64,000 nucleotides of DNA from Ilex aquifolium (lineage: Eukaryota > Streptophyta > Magnoliopsida > Aquifoliales > Aquifoliaceae), in the NCBI GenBank assembly GCA_951799425.1, contig OX637391.1, positions 53,977,069 to 54,041,068 of the forward strand, in the 5' to 3' direction. Both the position numbers and the translations under genes were made by a program. Each line of letters opens with the position of its first letter. The first letter of the stretch is position 1. The notes under the pieces are model-generated. The model was not told the DNA's origin. It searched no databases and saw nothing but the letters and a program-made list of their open reading frames with translations. Shown here one piece after another: positions 1 through 11,443 of the stretch.

Positions 1-160
1 TCTCCTCGCCTTTTTCTCATATTACCTTGTTTGGAGGAGCTCCAGTACCGGCTGGACGAGCTCAGACTATGGCTTGGATGAGCTCTGCTTCTCTTCTCCG
101 AGCTATCGAGCTAAGCTCATTGCCTGAGCTCAGGTTTGGGCTTTATCTCAGGTATCATCA
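1..160 (-). repeat. 3' LTR of the Tat element (partial)
   Basis: These bases match 12031-12190 with five substitutions and end with the same CATCA terminus. They are the inner 160 bp of the 3' LTR (start of U3 in element orientation). The other roughly 570 bp lie left of the window. Confidence 0.95.
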
Positions 161-180
161 GTTGCCCCCCAGCCCTTGGT
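161..180 (-). other. polypurine tract of the Tat element
   Basis: Directly inside the 3' LTR the minus strand reads a purine-rich run, AGGGCTGGGGGGCAAC, abutting the LTR start TGATG. This is the expected position of the plus-strand priming site. Confidence 0.75.
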
Positions 181-834
181 TTAAGCGAGCTTGAGCAAGG
201 GCTGAGCTGCTTTTAAACTGAGCTAGATCTGCACGTGGCTGTCCCAGACTAGCACGTGACTGTAGCCCTTTGACGGTTTGTATCAATCATGGCTCTCCTC
301 GATTCCCGCACACGTTTCAGCCCACGTCTTTTAAGCTTTAAATGCTCAAACGGCTGCCTGAACCGCCTTTCTCCACTGTTCACCTTCTTCTCTGTTCTTC
401 TAACTTCTTGCCTCTGCGAATTTTTGACTTTCTGTCTCGAAGCTTCCTGATTCTTGCCCAAAATCGATTTTTCTGTGTTCGATTCGAAGACTCGTAGTGC
501 TTCCCCTCTTGATTTGGCCTCGGATTGTTGTTCGTTGCTCTCCCCCAACTAGGTACGCCATTTTTGCCATCTTTTCGCATCTTTCCTCGTTCTGGATCCC
601 TCGAGTTCGAGGTGGTTATTGCATTTTTGGTCTTTTCGGTTCTTTTATTGCTGGAATCGTGATCGTTGTCTATCCCCTCTTCCTCATTTTGTGGATTGGG
701 GCTCCATTGTGGGCTCCATTGTGCATATACTTGCTGTTGGGAGCTATTGTGCTGACCCTAGGGTCATTAGGGAGAGTTTGACTAGTATTCCCTCTCTCTA
801 TCGTTCATTTAATCTTCCCTTTTCTTGCTCAATC
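181..834 (+). promoter_or_regulatory. leader/promoter region of antisense gene 1
   Basis: This 650-bp stretch separates the polypurine tract from the first ATG of the antisense gene at 835. It holds no domain I recognise. If the antisense gene is transcribed, its promoter and 5' UTR must lie here or in the LTR. I see no strong TATA box; a weak TTTAAATG lies near 337. The assignment is by position only. Confidence 0.35.
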
Positions 835-3426
835 ATGTCTGCCTCTTCTGGCGCCACCCGTTCCTCAGTTTCCCTTCTAGGCAATCGGTCTGATGACACC
901 GATTTAGGGGACGTAGGCGACGAAATTGATAATTTTCCTGGTGTGGAGGCTGTGGAAGCTGAGGTCGGCACTGAGGAACCTCCTTCTACATCATCTCCCA
1001 TGCCCCCCAAAGGTAAGGGTAAGGTGAGTGGAGTTGGGGTTGATGAAAAAGCTTCATACCTGGGGGGCTGCCTTTAGGCATGCCGAGCTCGTGGGCTATA
1101 GTAGAGAGGCCCCTGCGTTAATGAGAGCTTACAAAGCTCGATACGGTTTTCCTCCTGGGGTTGAACCCTGGTGCCCAGATAAATCTATTTACTATGTAGA
1201 ACAAGTGCACAAGAGGGTCTGCTTCTTTCTCGCTGCCTTTGAGAATGGTCTTCGCTTTCCCCTGCATCATTTTATCAAGGCTATTCTGCAGCATTTTCAT
1301 GTATGCCCCTCCCAGCTCTCCCCCAATTTCTACGACATTATGGTAGGCCTCTTAGTCATCTTTAGGAAGCACAAGCTCGGGGTTCCTAGCATTTCTCTGC
1401 TTATGGAACTCTTCAACGTCAAGCTGACCTCTTCTGAAGGCTTTCTGTATATCTCTAAGCGAAATAATGTTAAGAAGATCATTACCGACCTCCCAACTTC
1501 TCACAAAGCGTGGAAAAAACACTTCTTTTTTATTGGGGGTTCCAACTGGGAGTATAATCCTGCGGATAAGACAGATACTCTTGGTATCCCTACGGCCTAG
1601 ACTAAACCAGAAAACTTGGGTGAGTCTTTATTCGAGCTGGCTGAGCTCTGATCTGGAACTTATGGGCCTCTCGCCTTTCTCTTACTTGCATATTTTTCTT
1701 TTTAGGTGGTCGGCCTGAGCTCAGTCCCGAAGATAAGAAGGTGCTAGTGAAGTTGGGAAAAATCAAGCCAGAGAGGTACGCCGATATTATTGAGCCTCGA
1801 AATCTGGTCGAGCTAGGTCTGAGTCCCCCTTCGGCAACCTTAGCTATTCCACTATCTGTTATAGACGCTGAAGAAGGTAATATCACTATCTCTTTCCTTC
1901 TCTTCCTCTTTCGTTTTCTTTTTATATCTCCTGATTCCATTCAGACCTTCCAGGTCCCTCTACCATGAAGTCTACTCCTGAAGAGCTCAAGGCTAAGGTT
2001 GAGGAGCTGATGAAAGATGGTAAATCCAGCAAGCGCAAGGCCCAGGCCAGCTCTGGGAGTGGTCCAATTACTCGGGCTAAAATCCCAAGATTGGAGATGC
2101 CTTCACCCTCCTCATCTGCTAAAGGAATGGCTCCCATCAAGGCACCGCCTTCCTCATCTGACACTCCTCAAATTACAGTCACCTCTTCCCCTCCAGAGGC
2201 CCAGCCTGCGTTGGTGCCAGCTCCAGTGGGAGATCAGGCTTCCCTTTCCTCCTCTGAGGTCGAGAAAGCTTTGGGACTGATCTCCGATCTCCAACCCAGA
2301 AATTTCTCATACAGTGCTTCTGGGAAGATGGTTGAAAAAGAGAGAAAATCTGAAGAAGATGAAGATTCTTTCTTTGATAACATGGACCTTGCCGCGGGAG
2401 CTGTTTCTTCTATTTTCTCTGAGTCTGATGTCCTGAAGGCTGCTTCTATGCCCCTTGAGGAATCCATCTCTTCAGCTCTTCAGGGAGCAGCTGTTGTAAG
2501 TGCTAGCACTTTTCCCTTTTTACCTACTTTTATTTCGTAGTTTCACGCAATTTGTTGAACTTCCTTTATATCCTCAGGCTGCCCTCCATGCGAAAGGTCT
2601 ACTGCACCGGATTCGGTCTCATGAGAGCTATGTTAAGGCTCTGAAGACGTATAAGGTCAAAGTTACTGAATTGTTCCTTGAAAACGAGGACCTCAAGGCT
2701 CAGGTGCAAAGCCTTAAAGAGCAAACAGTGAAGCAAGCCTCCGACCTCAAGCATACATTAACCGTCAAAGTCAGAGCTGAGGAAGGGGAAAAGAAAGCTC
2801 GAGATGAGCTACGGCTAGCTAAGGAGGATCTGCAGCTCAAGACTGAGACGTGGACCAAGGCTAGTCAAGAGGCTTTTGACGCCAAAAACTCCCTTATGCA
2901 GACAAGGCAGGATTACCTCACTCTTAGTGAGGCCAATGGCAAGCTCTGCGAGGAGCTTGAGGGGCAGAAAGACCTGGTCAAACAGAGGGATAGCGAAGTA
3001 GCCGAGCTAAAAGATGAGGCCACCACCTTGTGGGCTACTGGGTGGCTCGCCTTTAGGCGCAAGGCTATCAAAGCTTTTCCAGACCTTGACTTCAACTTCC
3101 CTATCCCTACCGAAGAAGAATTGGAAGGAACAGACTCTGATAACGAAGAAGAGGCCTTGGTCCCACCAGCTGAAGCCTTGAGTCAAAACGTACTTGCCAC
3201 TGGGATTTCTGGAGCTCTTGCCAGTGGGCCAGGCTCTCTTGCTGCATTCCCTGAGCTCCCAACTGCGACTCCTGCTGTCCCTGTTACTACACCGTTCTCA
3301 GCTGACCTGGTGACTGAGGCCCTTGTTCAAAATTCGGCATCCATTGAAGCTGAATCCCATGCGGCTGGCACCCCTGGAAGTTCTACTCTTTTGCCTACTG
3401 CTGAGGCCTCATCCACAGATACTTAG
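835..3426 (+). pseudogene. antisense gene 1 of the Tat element (plant 'gypsy-type transposon' N-domain plus coiled coil), spliced
   Basis: The gene runs opposite to gag-pol. Visible exons are 835-1619, 1706-1876, 1954-2495 and 2578-3426, each intron having GT-AG ends and phases that keep the frame. Exon 1 carries a short acidic Ser-rich head and then a domain with FENGLRFPL and CPSQLSPNFYDI. That matches the plant domain found in extra ORFs of Tat elements and often annotated as 'putative gypsy type transposon'. Exon 3 is Ser/Pro-rich and exon 4 encodes a long coiled coil (about 2660-3020) and an acidic, Ala/Pro-rich tail. Two lesions are visible: one extra G in the run at 1062-1067 breaks the frame, and a TAG at 1598-1600 lies just before the first donor. 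The molecular function of this protein family is unknown to me. Confidence 0.8.
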
Positions 3427-3461
3427 AGCTCTTTTTGATTTCATGTAATTCTATCTTTTTT

Positions 3462-3495
<34 letters not shown>

Positions 3496-4026
3496 TACTT
3501 CGAACTTGTGTTTTGGAATACAACCTTCATAAAGTGATTTCTGAATTCCGTTTTGGATTGTGATGTGCTGTGATTTTGATTTGAGACATAACTCACATGG
3601 TTCTGCTTTTCTGCGTTTTCCTCTCTTCTCTTCTCCTTGTAGCAGGGTCCTTGGAATTGAAGGTCTCAAAGACTTGCTATAGAGATGCTATGTTGCCAAC
3701 CAAGCTGAGCTCAAATATGAGGAATATTCTATTTAGGAGGGGACAGACTCATTTTCGGTTGTTTTGAGTGCATCGGGAGGGGTAATCTTGTGCTGAATTC
3801 TTTTTCCCGCCTTTTCCCAACTGCTTCCCATAATCGTAACCACCTTTATTAATTAGGAAACCAAAAAGACCACCGACTCCAATTCGCGTGACTCTTGGTT
3901 TCCTTAAAACTTACAATCTTCTTTAAGCCCCCTAACATCTGCTGAGTTTCTTTTCTCCTGCCAAAAATATTTCTGAGTTTTTTCTTGATCCTTCGTGGTT
4001 TCCCTCTGTTTTGACCATAATCTCTA
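3427..4026 (+). promoter_or_regulatory. spacer between the two antisense genes, with a long T tract
   Basis: These 600 bp lie between the stop of antisense gene 1 and the ATG of antisense gene 2. A T tract of about 30 bases (roughly 3465-3494) follows the first gene. No coding similarity is seen. It must hold the 3' end of gene 1 and, if gene 2 is transcribed separately, its promoter. Confidence 0.45.
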
Positions 4027-5111
4027 ATGGATGCCTCTATTTCTTCTCTGTTCAAGGAACGCACTTCCTTCGGAATCGAATGGGAGTGGCATTGTCGCTA
4101 CTTGTCTCCTTCGGCCTTAGAGCCCTCTGATTTGGTAGCCATCAAGAAATGATTTTTTCCTGATCTTGATTTGCCTCTGTGAGTCCCTACCCCCGATGAG
4201 TCCTGCAACTACCTTTCTCGAGGGGAAGTCTGCCTTTTTGAGGGTGCCATGGACATGGGACTTCGTCTTCCCATTCATCCGACTATTGGGCGAGTTCTTG
4301 CCTATTATGGGTTATGTCCCTCTCGCCTTTCTCCACGAGGATGGGCTGCTATGGTGAGTTTCTTCCTGTTCTGGCGCCTGTATGGTGGCGGTAGATTCCC
4401 TTTTGTTTCCGAGTTCCTTTACTTCTTCGAGATCGAGGAAGATGATGCCCCCTGCTTCAGCTTCTTTCGTTTGAGAAACTTTAGTTCACCCCCTTTGATT
4501 CTAGGCCTTCCTTCTAATCCTGAAGGGTGGTCTAAACGTTTTTTTTTTTACTTCTGGGGAGTCTTGGCGGTCCCCAGAGGTGCGTAGTCGTGATGCTAGG
4601 ATTCCACGGGCCTGGAAGAGCTTCTCTCGTATTGATAAGCTTGAGCCGAGCTCTCTTGAATATATTTGAAGGCATATTCTTATTATATTCTTGTGGCGCA
4701 GGTCCACCTGATCTGGATGTGCCAGAGATAACGAATATTGAGGAGTTGCGGCTTGTGGAGCCTATGACTTATTCTGAGTTGATGACGAATGAAAACCTTT
4801 ATTTGCTTGGGGCTGAGGCTACTGAATATGAATTTTCCTCCGTTCCTTACTCTTCCTGGACCTCTTTCTCTGAGTCTGACGAGGAAGGGGACTCTGATGA
4901 GGAAGGGGTCACTGGCGCGAGCTCGAAGAGGCGCAAGAGGGATGGCTCTTTCTCACCTGACTCTCTCTCCACTATTTTCCTTACCCCAGCAGGTCAGAAG
5001 CTTCTTGATGCGCTCTACAAGGCTGAACAAGAAAGGGATGAGCTGAAGGAGGAGAATGCTCGCCTGAAGGAGAAAGTTGTTGAGTTGAAGTCACAGCTTA
5101 AGAATGACTAG
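4027..5111 (+). pseudogene. antisense gene 2 of the Tat element, second copy of the same domain type
   Basis: From the ATG at 4027 one frame reads a protein whose middle part (MGLRLPIHPTIGRVLAYYG, then CPSRLSPRGW) aligns with FENGLRFPLHHFIKAI and CPSQLSPNFY of antisense gene 1. The two are related, probably tandemly duplicated, genes. After an intron ending at the AG near 4700, the last exon (about 4701-5111) encodes an acidic linker, a basic patch (SSKRRKR) and a short coiled coil rich in E, K and L ending KSQLKND. Lesions are in-frame TGA at 4150-4152 and 4180-4182 and a frame change at the T run near 4540-4549. The donor of the intron is uncertain. Confidence 0.72.
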
Positions 5112-5530
5112 GAGCTCTGGCCCTTGTATTTCCCTTTTTTTTTTTTGATTAATGTCAAACTTTGTTTCTCCTTGCATTTTCTTGAACGCATGTATTCTTG
5201 GATTCTTTGAATATCAGATCTTTCTTTTTGAATATGCATGTTAACATATGAGCTGAGGGGCTCATCTCTTATGAGCTAAGGAGGTCATTCTGAATTCTAT
5301 AAGCTTGTTTCAGCACATTTTTCGTGTTCAGAACACGAACGTGGATGAAAAACAGAAGATCATGTTTGCACTGACCTCAATCCCTGACTGGTTCCCCAGG
5401 TGATCTCCACTGCACTAGACATATTGGGGTCTTTGAGTGCGTAGGTAGCACACGAAGACCACTGGTCGTGGGGGAAAGACTGTTGGTGTCTCCAAGAAGA
5501 GCTCAGCTTGAACTTTAGAAGCTTTATCGT
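5112..5530. other. spacer between antisense gene 2 and the 55-bp repeat array
   Basis: No coding signal is seen. The stretch includes a T run after the gene and one degenerate precursor of the downstream repeat near 5249-5290 (an ATATGAGCTGAG-like motif). Confidence 0.5.
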
Positions 5531-5815
5531 TTGCATATGAGCTGAAGAGCTCATCTTGGATTTTATAAGCGGAGAAGCTTATCGTTTGTATATGAGCTGA
5601 AGAGCTCATCTTGGATTTTATAAGCTGAGAAACTTATCGTTTGTATATGAGCTGAAGAGCTTATCTGGAATTTTATAAGCTGAGAAGCTTATCTTTTGTA
5701 TATGAGCTGAAGAGCTCATCTCGAATTTCATAAGCTGAGAAGCTTATCTTTTGTATATGAGCTGAAGAGCTCATCTTGAATTTTATAAGCTGAGAAGCTT
5801 ATCTTTTGTATATGT
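5531..5815. repeat. 55-bp tandem repeat, five copies, each with two mini-hairpins
   Basis: The motif GAGCTGAAGAGCTC (or a one-base variant) starts at 5539, 5594, 5649, 5704 and 5759, an exact 55-bp period. Each unit has two short inverted repeats: GAGCT/AGCTC and ATAAGCT/AGCTTAT around three-base loops. The array lies between the 3' ends of the two convergent transcription units of the retrotransposon (gag-pol ending at 5910 on minus, antisense gene 2 ending at 5111 on plus). Confidence 0.95.
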
Positions 5816-5909
5816 ACTTGTTGCACATTCCTTTACTTTGGAGACCATATAAAGATGAATAAAAAACTCGTTTATTTTTATTAAAAAATAGCTCTATTAC
5901 AAGTAAAAC

Positions 5910-8900
5910 TTACTGAAAGAACTTCTTAAGATGTTCGGCATTCCACGAGTGAGGTAGGATCTTCTCTTCCTCTGTTTGTAGCTCGTAGTTTCCTGGTCTG
6001 ATTACCCTTGATACGATATAGGGTCCTTCCCAGTTGGGTCCCAGCTTCCCATGCGTGGGATCCTTCTTCGCAAGCAGAAGCCTCCTAAGTATCAAGTCTC
6101 CGGCCTTGAAACTTCTGTGCCTTACCTTCCTGTCGTAGTATCTTTCAGTTTTCCTTTGGTAAACTTGGACGCGATGCAGAGCTCTCTCTCTCTTTTCATC
6201 CAAGAGATCGAGATTCAATAGGAGAGACTCATCATTGTGCTCGGCATTTGCAAACTCCACCCTAGGTGATTGGAGTCCTACCTCGACAGGTGCCACTGCC
6301 TCGGTCCCAAAGGCCAAAGCAAACAGGATTTCCTGAGTTGCAGATTTGACGGTGGTCCTATAGGCCCACAATACCTCAGGGATGTACTCCACCCACTTGC
6401 CTTTTAGGTTTTCTAATTTGGTCTTCAGAGCTGTCTTTATGATTCTGATTGTGACCTCTGCTTGTCCATTGGATTAAGGATGTGCAGGAGCTGAGAAATA
6501 GTTCTTTATCCCGAGCTCAGCACAAAACCCTTTAAATTTTGAGTTGTCAAACTGTTTTCCATTGTCAGACACGACTGCTCTGGGAACCCCAAACCTGCAA
6601 ACTATCGATTTCCAAACGAAGTTTTGGACTTTTTGTTCGGTGATTGTGGCCAAAGATTCGACCTCTGCCCATTTGGTGAAGTAATCCACCCCTATGATAG
6701 CAAACTTGCATTGTCCCATACCGGTGGGAAGGGGTCCAAGGATGTCCAAACCCCACTGCTGAAAGGGCCATGGGTTTACCACCGAGGTTAGCAGCTCGAG
6801 TGGACAATGGGAAACATTGGCATGCTCTTGTCAAGGCTTGCATTTTTTGACCAAATCGGTGGCATCTTTGGGCATGGTCGGCCAATAATATCCCTGCCTT
6901 AGTGTTTTTCCTGCCAAGGCCCAAACTCCGATGTGATTGTCACATATTCCCTCATGTACTTCTCTGAGTATATAATTGACGTCTTCATCTCCCACGCATT
7001 TAAGGAGAGGTGCTGAGAATCCTCACTTGTACAGGTTTCCTTGCAGTAAAGAAAATCTGGCTGACCTGGTTTTTAGCTTGGAGGCCTCTTTAGCATCGCC
7101 TGGCAAGGTTCCTTTCTGCAGGTATTCTATGATGGGGTCCATCCAATTCGGCTGAGTTACGATCGGTAGCATTTCCTCCCTTTCAATACTTACTGAAGGC
7201 TTTGGAAGGTGCTCCACTGGTATTAGCCTATCCAAGTCTTCTTGTGAGGCAGTTGCTAACCTCGCCAACGCATCTGCACGTGAATTCTCTGCTCTGGGCA
7301 CGTGTCTGACCTTAACCTGCACAAACTTCTTCATTAGTTCTCGTACCTTTCTGAGGTAAAGGATCATTTTTTTGCCTCTCGCTTCGTAGGATTCCTCTAT
7401 CTATTTTATCACTAGTTAAGAGTCACTGCAGATTTCCAGCTGTTCTGCTTCCATAGAATGAGCAAGATTGAGCCCAGCGATGACAGCTTCATATTCTGCC
7501 TTGTTATTTGAAACCTTAAACCCAAATCTAAGGGCATACTCGACATCTATTCCTTCTGGAGAGGTCAAGATCATACATGCACCGCTTCCCTGAGCATTGG
7601 CAACACCATCCACTGAAAGCCTCCATATTGGGAGATCTGGTACTAAACATGTGGTCTCCATAGGTGCTGCTACTGTGAACTCTGCGATGAAATCCGCCAA
7701 AATTTGCCCTTTAATGGCAGTCCTTGGTTTATATCTGATATCATACTCACTGAGCTCTATGGCCCATTTAACCAACCTCCCCGAAGACTCTGGCTTATGT
7801 AGCACTTGTTTCAACGGCTGGTCTGTTGGAACCTCGATAGTATGAGCCTAGAAATAGGGTCTTAGTCTCCTAGCTGTTGTAACCAAAGCTAGAACGAGTT
7901 TTTTCATATTTGGATATCTCTCATCTGCCCCCCTCAGAGCTCTGCTGCAGTAATAGACTGGTTGCTGAACTCTGTCTCGCTCCCTGACCAACGCTGCGCT
8001 TGTTGAAAAATCTGAAACTGCCAAGTAGAGAGTAAGGACTTCCCCTTCTAAATGGCTCACCAAAACAGGAGGGGAGCTCATATAATTTTTCAAGGTTTCG
8101 AATGCTTCTTCGCACTTGGTATCCCACTGGAATACCTTCTTCAAGACTTGAAAGAATGATTGGCACTTATCGCTTGACCTGGACACAAAACGACTCAAGG
8201 CAGCTATTCTACCTGTCAGGCGTTGTACCTCCCTTGTGTTGGATGGTGATTGCATATCTAACACCGCCCTAACCTTCTCTGGGTTAGCTTCAATTCCCCG
8301 GCTGCTAACTATAAAACCAAGAAACTTTCCTGCCGAGACCCCGAATGCACACTTCGCAGGGTTAAGCTTCATCTTGTATTCCTTTAGGATCTAGAATGAT
8401 TCGGCTAGGTGTTCGATGTGGAGCTCTGTCTTTAGTGACTTTACTAACATGTCGTCGATGTAAACTTCCATGGATGCACCTATCTGCTTTTGGAACATCC
8501 TATTCACCAATCACTGGTAAGTGGCTCCAGCATTCTTCAACCCGAAAAGCATGACCTGATAACAGTATGTTCCCTGTTCAATTACAAATGAGGTCTTCTC
8601 TTGGTCACTGGGATCCATCCTGATCTGGTTATAACCTGAGAAGGCGTCCATGAAGCTAAGGAGCTCGTGTCCGGCTGTGGCGTCCACTATTAAGTCGATC
8701 CGAGGTAAGGGAAAGCTATCCTTGGGGCATGCTCGGTTGAGATCAGTGAAGTCGATGCACAGTCGCCACTTACTATTATTTTTTTTGACAAGAACCACAT
8801 TTACTAGCCAGGTGGGGTAGTCAACCTCCCTGATGGCCTTTGCGTGGAGGAGTTTGTCGACCTCTTCGTTGATTGCTTTTTGGCGTTCTGGGACGAAACT

Positions 8901-9251
8901 TCTTCGCTTCTGTTTGATAGGTTTGCAGGTAGGATTCACGCTGAGCTTATGCGTGATGATCGAGGGGTCGATACCTTCCATATCTTCTTGTTTCCATGCA
9001 AACACTCCTATATTTTCCTTCAAGAACTGGATGAGGAGATTTTTGACCTCTCTGCTCAGCTTGGACCCTATATAAACGAAGTGTTCTGGTTCCTTGTCCA
9101 GCTGAACTGGCTCCAGCTCTTCTAAGGGCATTGGTCTCGTTTCCAGCTCATCCCTCATGTCGAGTTCATCGAGTTGGATGTTCTCAACTTCTTTCATTTT
9201 TACAAACGCCATATAGCATTCTCTTGTTATACGCTGGTCTCCTTGGACCAC
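5910..9251 (-). pseudogene. pol: pol of the Tat element: reverse transcriptase, two RNase H domains, integrase
   Basis: Reverse transcriptase (9251 to about 8370) shows LCIDFTDLNRACPKDSFPLP, FMDAFSGYNQIRM and a YIDD box at 8451-8462. A decayed RNase H remnant (LYLAVSDFSTSAALV...YYCSRAL) follows to about 7850. A second RNase H, the archaeal-like type, has SVDGVANAQGSGA near 7610 and NKAEYEAVIAGL. Integrase shows the HEGICDNH / KKC zinc finger, WGLDILGP (first Asp at 6744-6746), VSDNGKQF (second Asp at 6564-6566) and the Glu of NGQAE 36 codons later (D-35-E), then the NWEGPYIV motif near the C-terminus. Premature stops lie at 8511-8513, 8391-8393, 7848-7850, 7416-7418, 7401-7403, 7023-7025, 6831-6833 and 6474-6476. 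The last of these separates the catalytic Asp and Glu of integrase, so this copy cannot encode an active pol. Confidence 0.93.
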
Positions 9252-11266
9252 TCCGACTCCATTTTCAGTAGAAATTTAACGACCAAGTGATAAGCAGACG
9301 GGATTGCCCTCATAGAATTAAGGGAAGGCCTTCCAAGCAGAATGTTGTATGCTGAGGGTGCATCAACCACTAGGAATTTTACGGTCGTGGTGGCTTGGCA
9401 AGGTGACTCCCCTAGGGTAAGCACGAGTTGGATTGAACCCAGGGGGAGCACCCTTTCCCCAGAGAATCCCAGCAAGTGAGTATTTACAGGTTCGAGTCTT
9501 TCCTTTCCTATTTCCATTTTGTCGAAGGCAGGTGCAAAAATGATGTTTGCCGAGCTCCCGTTATCGATCAGAACTCGCTGAACAATCCTATTAGCCACCA
9601 CGGCTCTTACCACCAATGGATCATCATGGGGGTAATGGCATCCCTCCAAATCGGAATCGAAAAAAGTGATAGCTGTGTCTAAGCGTGGTGTTTTGAACAC
9701 AGCATGCACTTCGAGAGCTTCTTCGGCTCTGATTCGTCGAAGGTATGCTTTCCTGGCTGAGCTGGACTCTCCGCCTCCCGCAAATCCTCCAGATATTACT
9801 CTGATCTCACCTAAAGGCTGCTGATGTGGTGCAGGTGCCTGCTGTTGAGGTGGCAGCGGTGGAAGAGCTCGATTCTGGTTGTCATGGGCCACAAAGCGAC
9901 GCAACTGTCCTCGCTGGATTAGGAACTCGATCTCCTTCTTTAACTGAATGCAGTCGTCAGTATGGTGACCATGGTCCCTGTGGTAGTCACAGTACTTTGC
10001 GGGGTCTCTTTTTGCTGGATCAGCCTTCATCCGAGATGGCCACCTTAGGAACTTCTTGTTTTGGACCTCATACAGGACTTGGGATACAGTGGCTGTGAGT
10101 AGGGTGAATCGTTGAGGTCCGTACCTGGGCTGCAGCTCAGGCTGCATGGGGCCCAAGCGGTCTCTAACGTTTCCTCTTCTCTTCGGCGAGCGATCTCTAT
10201 CCCTCCTTGGAGACCTTTCTCGCCTCTTTTCCTTCTTGGGACTTCAGTCCCTTCTCTTTTCTTCTTTTTCCTTCTCCTTTCGTGAGGATGTACTCCCTAC
10301 TTTGGAAAGGAGTGCTTCTTCACCGTTTATATACTTTTCTGCCTTGGCTAACACCTCGGCCATGCTTGCTTGGGGATTATTAGATACAGAGAACATTAGA
10401 TCCTTTGATTGGACTCCTAATCCTGCAATGAAGGCAGTTATGGCAAACTTTTCGTCTGGAATATCCACCTTTAGAGATTCTGAATTGAACCTCTGTACAT
10501 AAGATCGCAGGTTTTCCTCGGGCCTCTGCTTGATATTTAATAGATAATAGCTCGGCTTCCTGTAGATCTGAGCTCCAATGAAGTGAGATACAAAGGAAAT
10601 GGAGAGTTCCTTGAAAGAAGAGATCGAGGCTGCGGGGAGCCTATTGAACCATGCCAAGGCTAACCCCTTCAAGGTGATGACGAAGGCCCTGCACCGCACA
10701 GGGTCCTGGTATCCGTGCAGCTCCATTTGATTTTTGTAGGTGTTGAGGTGATCCACAGGGTCTTTGGTCCCATCAAAGACCTCTATTTGTGGCACTCTGA
10801 ACTTCGGAGGAAGGGAGAAATGCAGTACCCCGGGGGTGAACGGGGATTCAGTTTGTTACACCAAGGCATCCATTGTTACGAGGGTTTTGACCTTTACTCC
10901 CTCTCTCATGTTGCTGAGCTCTTGCTGGATATCCTTGAAGCGGTGCTCCCAGTATTGCTCCATTCTCTCCTGTTGGAAAGGCAGGAAATCATTCCTCTCC
11001 AACCCCTCATTCTGACTTTGCGATTCTTCATTTTCTCCCCTTCTTGGAGGCTGATGAGATGCCTGACTACTTTGTCCTCCTTTGTTTGCTTCCCTGAGGG
11101 GGTCAAGGCACTGCCGATCCCTAAGAGGAAAATTATTCGGACCTTGTCGGGGTGGTTGCGTCTGCTGAGGGCCTTGTAAGAGCTTCAAGAGCTCCTCATT
11201 TTGTTGGAGTAAGCGTTGATTAATCAGACGAAGGGCGTCCAGTTCATTGTTAGGGGGAGGATCCAC
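9227..11266 (-). pseudogene. gag: gag and protease of the Tat element
   Basis: From 11266 the product starts with a Gln-rich N-terminus. The retrotransposon gag core follows at about 10820-10250, containing LNTYKNQMELHG and GLALAWFNRLP. A Lys/Arg-rich linker comes next, then a degenerate zinc knuckle YCDYHRDHGHHTDDC (about 9993-9950). The aspartic protease has its active site in VLIDNGSSANIIF (Asp codon at 9563-9565). In-frame stops are at 10856-10858 (TAA) and 10244-10246 (TGA). A frameshift near 9270-9280, just after the protease, breaks the joint with reverse transcriptase. In Tat elements gag-pro-pol is normally one polyprotein processed by this protease. Confidence 0.92.
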
Positions 11267-11443
11267 CGTAAGAGGGTCGTTTTCAGCGGTAGGAATGAAA
11301 TCCTAAAGGTTTTCTGGTTGCCTCCCGCTGGTGACCTCCTGGGGATTTTGTGCCCTTTGAGAATTCATCTGACTTTTACTCATGTTTCGCGTAGAGACCA
11401 TCAATCACTGAAAAATCAGTATATTTGTAACAAGAACTGTCGT

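Noticed and set aside
3451-3500. Retroposed poly(A) tail ending a processed gene copy
   Set aside because: The tract is T on the strand of the antisense gene and that gene keeps its introns, so it is not a processed copy.
5360-5609. Short minus-strand open frames over the 55-bp repeats
   Set aside because: They overlap the hairpin repeats and lack any domain.
5531-5815. CRISPR array
   Set aside because: Whole 55-bp units repeat without unique spacers, in a plant retrotransposon.
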